Shown: piece by piece, positions 54,627 through 61,254 of the stretch
Position numbering within the stretch: position 1 is the stretch's first letter
Layout: every line of letters starts with the position of its first letter
Assembly: GCA_013697245.1 (NCBI GenBank)
Contig: JACCXH010000001.1
Location: 124,001-188,000 of the forward strand
DNA length: 64,000 bases
Direction: 5' to 3'
Origin: Bacteroidota bacterium
GTDB lineage: Bacteria > Bacteroidota > Bacteroidia > B-17B0 > Aurantibacillaceae
The notes under the pieces: model-generated
Told to the model about the DNA's origin: nothing
Database searches by the model: none
Seen by the model: only the letters and a program-made list of their open reading frames with translations
Translations under genes and position numbers: made by a program

Positions 54627-56039
54627 ATGGGATGTAGTAGTGGCGGATGCGGAACCGAAAAGAATGGAATTCCGGCCGGCTGTAATAATAACGGTTCTTG
54701 TGGCACTGCAGATGGTTGCAACAAGCTAACTGTATTTGATTGGTTGGGAAATATGAATTTACCCGAAGGTCAAAGTCAATTTGATATTGTAGAAGTGCGC
54801 TTTAAAAATTCGAGAAAAGAATTTTTCAGGAATCTTAATAGTTTATCGTTAAGTGTTGGAGAGGTCATTGCTGTAGAAGCATCTCCGGGGCATGATATTG
54901 GAACTGTTTCCTTAACAGGTGAATTGGTAAAACTTCAGCTTAAGAAAAAGAACATTAATTTTGATAGTGAAGAGATCAGGAAAGTTTACCGCAAAGCAAA
55001 ACAAAGCGATATTGATAAATGGAAAGAAGCGCAATCGCTGGAAGTAAATACGATGTTTCGTGCCAGAACAATTGCCTTAAAGCTTGGTTTGGAAATGAAG
55101 TTAAGTGATGTTGAGTTTCAGGGAGATAAATCGAAAGCTATATTTTATTATACTGCCGATGCGCGTGTTGATTTTAGAGAGCTTATAAAAGTTTTAGCAG
55201 AGGAATTTAAAGTACGTGTTGAAATGCGCCAGATAGGTGCCAGGCAAGAAGCCGCAAGGCTTGGTGGAATTGGCGCTTGTGGCAGAGAATTATGCTGCAG
55301 CACCTGGTTAACCGATTTTAGAACTGTTAGCACATCTGCGGCAAGGTACCAACAGTTATCTTTAAATCCACTTAAATTAGCGGGACAATGCGGAAAATTA
55401 AAGTGCTGTTTAAATTACGAGTTGGATAGTTATGTAGATGCTTTAAAAGAATTTCCGGATATGGATGGTAAAAAATTACTGACCAAAAAAGGAGAAGCTT
55501 TTTTACAAAAAACAGATATTTTCCGTCGGATGATGTGGTTTAGCTACCGTCACGATCCGGGTGTATTTATTCCTTTAAATGTAAAAACGGTGCATTCGGT
55601 GTTGGAAGCAAATGCAAAAGGTGATCTGCCGGACGATATTAAATCGGCAATTGTTTCTGAAGCCATGGCAAAGGCGATTGATCTGCCGGCCTTTGAAAAT
55701 GTGGTTGGCCAGGATAGTTTAACGCGTTTTGACAAAAAGCCTAAAGCTAAACAGCACAATAAACCAAACAGGAATAACAAACCAAATAACAATCCTAACC
55801 AGAAACCAAACAACAACCCAAACGCAAAAACAAATACGAATCCAAATCAAAAGACTAACCTAAACCCAAATCAAAAACCGAAGATACAAGGGGCCGGTAA
55901 CACTAAACCAAATAACAATCCAAACAACAAGAACAATAATCCAAATAGGAATCAAAATAACCCCAACAAAAAAATTAATAAGCCTAATAATGATAATAAG
56001 AACACGCCTAAGAACGATCCTCCAAAGACCGATACTTAA
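54627..56039 (+). CDS. ricT: PSP1/RicT (YaaT)-like protein with Cys-rich N-terminus and Asn/Lys/Pro tail
   Basis: 470 residues. The PSP1 core (about residues 40-350) carries the Cys pattern of RicT: GGIGACGRELCCSTWL (Cys218, Cys223, Cys224) and GQCGKLKCCLNYELD (Cys255, Cys260, Cys261), which in Bacillus binds an iron-sulfur cluster with partners RicA and RicF. The first 31 residues hold five additional Cys (3, 8, 19, 25, 31) in a Gly/Ser/Asn-rich stretch. From about residue 368 a 100-residue low-complexity tail of Asn, Lys and Pro follows, whose last 50 bases overlap gldH. RicA/RicF are not in the window. Function in Bacteroidota is uncertain. Confidence 0.85.
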   Translation: MGCSSGGCGTEKNGIPAGCNNNGSCGTADGCNKLTVFDWLGNMNLPEGQSQFDIVEVRFKNSRKEFFRNLNSLSLSVGEVIAVEASPGHDIGTVSLTGELVKLQLKKKNINFDSEEIRKVYRKAKQSDIDKWKEAQSLEVNTMFRARTIALKLGLEMKLSDVEFQGDKSKAIFYYTADARVDFRELIKVLAEEFKVRVEMRQIGARQEAARLGGIGACGRELCCSTWLTDFRTVSTSAARYQQLSLNPLKLAGQCGKLKCCLNYELDSYVDALKEFPDMDGKKLLTKKGEAFLQKTDIFRRMMWFSYRHDPGVFIPLNVKTVHSVLEANAKGDLPDDIKSAIVSEAMAKAIDLPAFENVVGQDSLTRFDKKPKAKQHNKPNRNNKPNNNPNQKPNNNPNAKTNTNPNQKTNLNPNQKPKIQGAGNTKPNNNPNNKNNNPNRNQNNPNKKINKPNNDNKNTPKNDPPKTDT

Positions 56040-56499
56040 AAAGACTGTATTGTTTTGTATGGCAATTTTTTTATTGTCATCTTGCAATAATAACCTTGTT
56101 TACAGTAAGTACCAGAAGTTTAACGAGAACGAATGGTATGCGAAAGATAAAGCGGTATTTGATATTGAAATAACTGATACGGTTACCTTAAATAATATTT
56201 CGCTAATGGTGCGCCATGCGGATGCTTACCCTTACAGAAATTTATTTGTATTTGTAACCACAAAATATCCCGACGGCAAAACGCTTACAGATACCATGGA
56301 AGTTATTTTAGCCGACGAAAAAGGAAAATGGCAGGGAAGTGGTGCCGGAGATATTTTTGATTTTAAAATTCCTATCAAAAAAAATGTACGCTTTCCGTTA
56401 GCAGGAAAATATCAATTCTCATTTGAACACGGCATGCGTGTCGATCCTTTACCATTAATAATGGATTTTGGATTTGAGATAGAGAAGAGCAAAAAGTGA
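55990..56499 (+). CDS. gldH: Gliding motility lipoprotein GldH
   Basis: 169 residues. The lipobox lies after a hydrophobic stretch (LFCMAIFLLSSC), and the body matches GldH: NEWYAKDKAVFDIEITDT, ISLMVRHADAYPYRNLFVFVTTKYPDGK, DFKIPIKKNVRFPLAGKYQFSFEHGMRVDPL. GldH is needed for gliding motility and chitin use in Flavobacterium, but it also occurs in non-gliders. I use ATG 55990; it overlaps ricT by 50 bases, and the next ATG (56059) lies inside the signal. With two T9SS cargoes nearby it indicates an intact T9SS/gliding context. Confidence 0.88.
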   Translation: MIIRTRLRTILQRPILKKTVLFCMAIFLLSSCNNNLVYSKYQKFNENEWYAKDKAVFDIEITDTVTLNNISLMVRHADAYPYRNLFVFVTTKYPDGKTLTDTMEVILADEKGKWQGSGAGDIFDFKIPIKKNVRFPLAGKYQFSFEHGMRVDPLPLIMDFGFEIEKSKK

Positions 56500-56514
56500 T
56501 TATAAAAAAATTAT

Positions 56515-56685
56515 TTATTTGATTTCTCTTGCAGCATCGTGAATTATTAAGAATGGCAATCTCTCCTTTGCCTCTCTCATTCCTTCGTCAATTTTTTCAA
56601 ATATCATTAGGTGTTCAAGAAAGCCGTCAAGATTAAAGTTTTTAGAAAGCTCGTTTAAGGCTTGTATGATTGTAGGTTTTTGCAT
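56515..56685 (-). CDS. Orphan small antitoxin-like protein
   Basis: 56 residues from ATG 56685. It has the shape of addiction-module antitoxin components (PTIIQALNELSKNFNLDGFLEHLMIFEKIDEGMREAKE), but the usual end (E-G-x-T-I-x-H-x-E-A-K-x-x-I-K-x-W) is replaced by RLPFLIIHDAAREIK, so it may be a decaying copy. No toxin gene follows; the gene is co-directional with the three others in the island. A consensus -7 box is 12 bases upstream of the ATG. Confidence 0.45.
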   Translation of the reverse strand: MQKPTIIQALNELSKNFNLDGFLEHLMIFEKIDEGMREAKERLPFLIIHDAAREIK

Positions 56686-56696
56686 GATATAATTTA

Positions 56697-56704
56697 CAAA
56701 AATA
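56697..56704 (-). promoter_or_regulatory. -7 box of the orphan antitoxin-like gene
   Basis: Minus-strand TATTTTTG, perfect TAnnTTTG, ending 11 bases before ATG 56685. A TTTG upstream (56719-56716) is too close to serve as -33. Confidence 0.45.
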
Positions 56705-56943
56705 ATGGAATTAATCAAATGTCTTTCGTCGAGATCTGTCTGAATTATTTGCTCACCGGTTTTCGGCTTGTCGTTGGGCGGATTAAAAAACTGTCAATTT
56801 TTTTTTTACAACCGAAAACTTAATTTAAGATAAAAAACTTTTTATTTTTTTGAATTAAATTTTTACCGTCAGCAGGTAAAATAAAACAAAAAATACCACA
56901 AAGACTTCTTGACCATTAGTCGCTGTTACTGACAGTGTTTTGT

Positions 56944-57354
56944 TTACTTTTGTAATTCTATTTTGTTAATGTTATTTAAGTTAATTGGTTTTATACTAAT
57001 ACCTAAAAAATGATCGTTTTTACCTGTTATTGTGCTATCCTCGATAATTAACGTGTCAAAATAAAATGTTTTTCGTTTTCCGTCTTTTTTTGTAATTCTT
57101 ACGCCTGTATGATGCGTCACAGGAATTATACACTCCTTTTCATATTTGTCTAAAACCTTAACTTCATTTAATGAATTACCTGTGACGATACCAGGAAAAA
57201 AGAAAGGAAAAGCAATAATTACATTTACTTTTTTTTCTTTTTCTGTGTTCGCCAATTGTTCTAATAAACTTTTTGTTGTCATATGATATGTCTGACAACT
57301 TGTTAAGATTAAAAATGGAATAATAAGCCCGTAGATTGTTTTGTTAACCGTCAT
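56944..57354 (-). CDS. Small lipoprotein of unknown function
   Basis: 136 residues with a lipoprotein signal (FLILTSC, Cys20). The mature domain is basic, beta-rich (VNVIIAFPFFFPGIVTGNSLNEVKVLDKYEKE, TFYFDTLIIEDSTITG), and contains no known motif. It lies 225 and 271 bases away from its neighbours, an unusual isolation in this gene-dense window. Confidence 0.6.
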   Translation of the reverse strand: MTVNKTIYGLIIPFLILTSCQTYHMTTKSLLEQLANTEKEKKVNVIIAFPFFFPGIVTGNSLNEVKVLDKYEKECIIPVTHHTGVRITKKDGKRKTFYFDTLIIEDSTITGKNDHFLGISIKPINLNNINKIELQK

Positions 57355-57625
57355 TTTATTTTTTATGTTTTGAATGTCTACATTACTACTAGCGATTTGG
57401 GACTTACGTTCCCGATAACTATTGTAGTACTGTCTATGCCCTAAAATATTTATTAAATGTACAAATGTTTGTTAGCAAAGCAAAATGGGCAAAGTCCTTT
57501 GGTAATGCTAGCTATCGGGATTGAGCTGGCTTGCGCAAAGCTTTAATTGAGCCGGCCAGACAATAAATTACGATGTACTTTTCCGCTTGCTGAAGCAAAT
57601 GCGCCGTGTTATAGCTATGCTTTTG

Positions 57626-58681
57626 TCATTTTTTATTTAAAATAACTTCAACTCTTCGATTCAGTTGCTTGCACTCGTCTGTATCGTTTGAGTTGATTGG
57701 TTTTGCACTACCATAACCAATATATTTTATCCTTATTTTGTCAATTTGTTTTGAACTCAAATAGTCGGATACTGCTTTCGCTCGTGCTTCAGAAAGAGTT
57801 TTATTTTGATGTTCATTTCCTGTGTTGTCTGTATGTCCGCTAATAATGATAGTTGTGGCAGAGTCTTTATTTAAATACTGAACTAATTTATCTAGCTCTG
57901 AGAATGATTGTGATAATAATTCAGCTTTGTTCGTTTCGAAGAATATATTTTTTAGAGTTACTGCCTCACCGAATTTTGGTGAAAATAGTTTTGGAATTGA
58001 ATCCACCACTTTTGTTAATATAAGGGAATTATTTTTCTTTTCTACCAATGTTACTGTTACATCATCGATATAATAATGCGTCATACCCGAATAACCTTTC
58101 GGCTGGTCGTAATTAAAATAACCTAAAATTAAAGCCGCTTCATAACCTTCAGCTGTATATATGGCGGAAAGCTTTATCCAGTCGTCTTTGTTTTTGTAAC
58201 CGCTGGGGTTTGTAAAATCTACATTGGGTTTATGTGGTATGCCCTTAATATCGAACCCACGTCTTACTTTGTCGGCGAATAAAATACCAAATTCGTTAAC
58301 GCTTGTAAGTGCCTTCTCTGCCTTACTGATATAAAACTCAATTAAGTAATTTTCGCCTTTTATTAAAGTAGAAGTCAATTTTGTTTCTATGTATTCAATA
58401 AAATCGCCTTGAATACAGATTCCAGCATATCCACTTCCCGAATGCGGTTCTTGATTACCGAAAGTGTTTTTTGGAACACCTCCATGCTTTCCTTTAGCAG
58501 CAATATTGTAATAATCCGCATTGGTTAAGTTGGGTGGAACCCAGTTTTTTGTACAGTAAATATAGTTAGTCTCTTTGCTTGGAATTATTTGCATCATTTC
58601 GAAACCTGGGTCTGGAACGAGGTTTTGTCCAGCCAGATTAAATGAAACAAAAGAAAGTAGAAGCAGTTGAGTTGTTTTCAT
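57626..58681 (-). CDS. OmpA-family protein with N-terminal carbohydrate-binding-like domain
   Basis: 351 residues. Signal peptide (LLLLSFVSFNLAG), then a jelly-roll-like domain of about 195 residues starting LVPDPGFE, a family usually seen in carbohydrate-binding modules, and a C-terminal OmpA domain (residues about 240-351) with IFFETNKAELL, SGHTDNTGNEHQNKTLSEARAKAVSDYL and RRVEVIL, which binds peptidoglycan. The protein could anchor something to the cell wall. It is separated from neighbours by 217 and 271 bases of GC-richer, inverted-repeat sequence. Confidence 0.8.
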   Translation of the reverse strand: MKTTQLLLLSFVSFNLAGQNLVPDPGFEMMQIIPSKETNYIYCTKNWVPPNLTNADYYNIAAKGKHGGVPKNTFGNQEPHSGSGYAGICIQGDFIEYIETKLTSTLIKGENYLIEFYISKAEKALTSVNEFGILFADKVRRGFDIKGIPHKPNVDFTNPSGYKNKDDWIKLSAIYTAEGYEAALILGYFNYDQPKGYSGMTHYYIDDVTVTLVEKKNNSLILTKVVDSIPKLFSPKFGEAVTLKNIFFETNKAELLSQSFSELDKLVQYLNKDSATTIIISGHTDNTGNEHQNKTLSEARAKAVSDYLSSKQIDKIRIKYIGYGSAKPINSNDTDECKQLNRRVEVILNKK

Positions 58682-58776
58682 TTGTCATGCTATAATTTGT
58701 TGCTATAATTATAAATTGTCTAAAAGTTACAAACCTGTTAAAGTTTTTTTTATTGAGAAGTCGCCCTTAAGAATTA

Positions 58777-58869
58777 GCTACAACGGTTTTCAAGCAGGCG
58801 TTTTGCTAAGCCAAAGTTATGTATTTGAGCGTTAACAGGCAACAAATTACGCTTGCTTGCTGTTATAGG
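58777..58869. other. attC-like recombination-site candidate
   Basis: Two pairs of arms lie in nested inverted order: GCTACAAC (58777-58784) pairs with GTTATAGG (58862-58869) with mismatches or wobble only at the edges, and CAAGCAGGCGT (58791-58801) pairs with ACGCTTGCTTG with one mismatch. The inner spacers differ (six and two bases), giving the asymmetric bulge typical of integron attC sites. GTTGGGC (56773-56779) and GTTATAGC (57608-57615) are candidate core half-sites in the other gaps. No integrase is present. Confidence 0.35.
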
Positions 58870-58898
58870 TTGTAATCGCTATAGAGCTTATATTCTAT

Positions 58899-59330
58899 TT
58901 ATTTATTAGTGAGTTCTAAAAACAAACATGTCAGGGCAGTCATTAATACTAATTGAGTAATCCCCATAATTAGAAGATAATGTGTAACATAATTGTATTC
59001 TCTTTGCCTACCTGATTTATTTGTTATTTGCTTAGATATAATATATGTTGAAGCTGTAATAATTAGTGAAGCGATCGCGGATATTAATATAAAATTCATG
59101 TTTATGTCACCAACACAAGTTATCGCGTGAAAGCAAAGGCCTAACGTCGGTAAACAAATTAGTAGAAACATTTTCAATATTTTTGGTTTAATTTTTTTTT
59201 CGAAATGAAGTAAGTCTTCATCTGAAAGTTTTTTCTTTTGTCGAATGGCATAAAAAAATACCGAAAAGGTCAATATAAAAGCAATTACAAATAAAATATT
59301 ACTTAATATTTGACTACTTTCAAATGTCAT
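58899..59330 (-). CDS. Small multi-pass membrane protein of unknown function
   Basis: 143 residues with four probable transmembrane helices (about 10-28, 53-70, 76-95, 118-138) and a charged cytoplasmic loop after the first (RQKKKLSDEDLLHFEKKIK). No homologue recognised. It lies in the leftward orphan cluster, 217 bases from the OmpA gene, and 89 bases from thiL. TATATTTT lies immediately before the ATG, too close to be its -7 box. Confidence 0.6.
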   Translation of the reverse strand: MTFESSQILSNILFVIAFILTFSVFFYAIRQKKKLSDEDLLHFEKKIKPKILKMFLLICLPTLGLCFHAITCVGDINMNFILISAIASLIITASTYIISKQITNKSGRQREYNYVTHYLLIMGITQLVLMTALTCLFLELTNK

Positions 59331-59419
59331 AAAATATAAATTTTTATCGTGTCAACTACTATTGCTACTAACTTCTTATTAGGAAATTTTTTCTCGTCCT
59401 GGTCGTTTTATTTACTACT

Positions 59420-60466
59420 TTACTTTTTCAATAAAGCGTTCCAGCCTTGCGCTTTCAGATCATGCACAGAACCGGCCCTTGCCACCATTAAGCGGCCTTT
59501 TGCTTCGTTGGTAATATGGCCAATGATGGTAAAATCAGGCAGGTTCTTTACTTTTTCGTAATCGCCAATATCGATGGTAAATAGTAATTCGTAATCTTCG
59601 CCACCGCTTAAAACACAAAGGGTAGGATCCAAATTAAATTCCATAGCGGTATCATACGTTAATGGATCGATCGGAATTTTATCTTCGTATAACTCAACGC
59701 CTACATTAGATTGTGTGCATAGGTGTAATATTTCTGAAGATAAACCATCGCTTACATCGATCATGGATGTTGGCTGCAATTTTAATTTTTTAAATAATTC
59801 AAAAATATCTTTTCTTGCTTCGGGTTTTAACTGGCGTTCTAATATATAATCTTTTCCTTCCAGATCGGGTTGTAAATTGGGGTTCTCTTTAAAAACAGAT
59901 CTTTCTCTTTCTAAAATTTGTAAGCCCATGTATGCGCCGCCAAGATCGCCGGTGACACATAATAAATTGCTTTCTTTGGCGCCATCGCGGTAAACAAGTT
60001 CTTCTTTTTTTGCAGCACCAATAGCGGTAATGCTTATTACCAGGCCTGTTAAGCTGGACGTGGTATCGCCACCAATAAGATCTACATTATATTTTTTGCA
60101 GGCCAATAACATACCTGCATATAACTCTTCAATAGCGCTTAATTTAAAGCGGTTGGAGATAGCAATAGAAACCACTATTTGTCTGGGCTCCGCATTCATA
60201 GCATAGATATCGCTTAGGTTAACCACTACACTTTTGTAACCTAAATGTTTTAAAGGCACATAAGTAAGATCGAAGTGAACACCTTCTACCAGCATATCGG
60301 TGGAGATAACGGTTTCTAATTTGCCGTTATTAATAATAGCAGCGTCATCGCCAACTCCTTTAATGGTTGAGTCGTGATTTAATTCGATGTGTTGTGTTAA
60401 ATGTTTAATTAAACCAAATTCTCCTAATTCGGAAAGTTCGGTATCTCCTGTGTTGTCAAAATCCAT
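59420..60466 (-). CDS. thiL: Thiamine-monophosphate kinase
   Basis: 348 residues of the PurM-like ATP-binding fold, with [10 protein letters not shown] near the start, [43 protein letters not shown], the GGDTTSS loop, [22 protein letters not shown] and [11 protein letters not shown]. It phosphorylates thiamine phosphate to thiamine pyrophosphate. It overlaps the preceding pterin dehydratase gene by 11 bases, so both are translated from the same message. Confidence 0.92.
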   Translation of the reverse strand: MDFDNTGDTELSELGEFGLIKHLTQHIELNHDSTIKGVGDDAAIINNGKLETVISTDMLVEGVHFDLTYVPLKHLGYKSVVVNLSDIYAMNAEPRQIVVSIAISNRFKLSAIEELYAGMLLACKKYNVDLIGGDTTSSLTGLVISITAIGAAKKEELVYRDGAKESNLLCVTGDLGGAYMGLQILERERSVFKENPNLQPDLEGKDYILERQLKPEARKDIFELFKKLKLQPTSMIDVSDGLSSEILHLCTQSNVGVELYEDKIPIDPLTYDTAMEFNLDPTLCVLSGGEDYELLFTIDIGDYEKVKNLPDFTIIGHITNEAKGRLMVARAGSVHDLKAQGWNALLKK

Positions 60467-60752
60467 TCGCTAAAATTTTATCTATTTTTTTTGCCAGTTT
60501 AAAATCCAATTCTGTTAAGCCACCGGCATCGTGTGTGCTTAAAGTAATAGAAACCTTGTTGTAAACGTTCTTCCAATCCGGGTGATGGTCTAATTTTTCA
60601 GCTTCTAATGCAACCTGCGTTATAAAACCAAAAGCCTGTACAAAATTCTTAAACACAATTTCTTTGGAAAGACTTTTGCCGTTAAGTGTCCAATCTTTTA
60701 AGTTTAAAAATTCGGTATCAATTTCCTGCTGCGTGTATGCCTTTGGCCTCAT
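60456..60752 (-). CDS. Pterin-4a-carbinolamine dehydratase family protein
   Basis: 98 residues, the usual size. [11 protein letters not shown]-like start, then [51 protein letters not shown], where the two His and Asp of LDHHPDW form the catalytic pocket. The enzyme removes water from 4a-hydroxytetrahydrobiopterin, which is made by aromatic amino acid hydroxylases; no such hydroxylase is in the window. It may also help as a transcription cofactor in other organisms, but that is unproven here. Confidence 0.85.
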   Translation of the reverse strand: MRPKAYTQQEIDTEFLNLKDWTLNGKSLSKEIVFKNFVQAFGFITQVALEAEKLDHHPDWKNVYNKVSITLSTHDAGGLTELDFKLAKKIDKILANGF

Positions 60753-60756
60753 GCGT

Positions 60757-60764
60757 TAAAGATA
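60757..60764 (-). promoter_or_regulatory. -7 box of the pterin dehydratase/thiL genes
   Basis: Minus-strand TATCTTTA, one mismatch from consensus, ends four bases before ATG 60752, so a start point would lie one base upstream of the ATG. Confidence 0.4.
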
Positions 60765-60863
60765 CGATTTATATTAAAATTAGAAAGTTGGAAAGTTTAG
60801 AAGGTTGAAAATCCGTAATACGATACATTTCTTATGATCGACGTGACTTTATTCTTCGCGTTT

Positions 60864-60888
60864 CTTAGTGCTCTCTATGTCTTAGTGG
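60864..60888 (-). repeat. Class A dispersed repeat copy
   Basis: CTTAGTGC (60864-60871) and CTTAGTGG (60881-60888) recur 17 bases apart, preceded by TTCTTCGCG; the same heptads occur at 30260-30294. It lies between folB and the pterin dehydratase gene. Confidence 0.45.
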
Positions 60889-60894
60889 TAAAGG

Positions 60895-61248
60895 CTAATC
60901 CTTAATAACAACAGACACCCTTTCAACATCTCCATTCATAGGCGGCAACAGCTTGGTAACTTTAACTTCAAGGGATTTTAGGGCAGAGAACTCTTTTCTT
61001 ATTTTTTTGTGGATGCGTTCACAAACTTGTTCAATCAACTTGCTTCTAATGGCCATTTCGGCTTTACTGATCTCGTAAACGGTACAATAATCTAAGGTTT
61101 TTGTAAGATCATCGGTTTTAGCTGCTTCCGAAAAATCGGTAGTCATATAAACATCCACAATATAATGTGCGCCAATTCTTGCTTCCTCTTCCAAACAACC
61201 ATGGTAAGCATATAATTTTATTCCTTCAATATTTATTTCGTGTGTCAT
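60895..61248 (-). CDS. folB: Dihydroneopterin aldolase
   Basis: 117 residues. It releases glycolaldehyde from dihydroneopterin in folate synthesis. Typical pattern: IEGIKLYAYHGCLEEEARIGAHYIVDVYM, KTLDYCTVYEI, LIEQVCERIHKKI, LEVKVTKLLPPMNGDVERVSV, with the catalytic Glu in the LEEE and Lys in the KLLPPM stretch. It is six bases after the outer-membrane barrel gene on the same strand; the two are likely co-transcribed without an obvious functional link. Confidence 0.92.
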   Translation of the reverse strand: MTHEINIEGIKLYAYHGCLEEEARIGAHYIVDVYMTTDFSEAAKTDDLTKTLDYCTVYEISKAEMAIRSKLIEQVCERIHKKIRKEFSALKSLEVKVTKLLPPMNGDVERVSVVIKD

Positions 61249-61254
61249 AAAAAA

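Noticed and set aside
55735-56039. Tandem DNA repeat or CRISPR in the ricT tail
   Set aside because: The units vary in length and codon, and the frame stays open; it is a low-complexity coding region.
57411-57519. CCCGATA/TATCGGG inverted repeat as an attC or attI site
   Set aside because: Only seven pairs over a 90-base loop and no core half-site of the GTTRRRY type at the ends.
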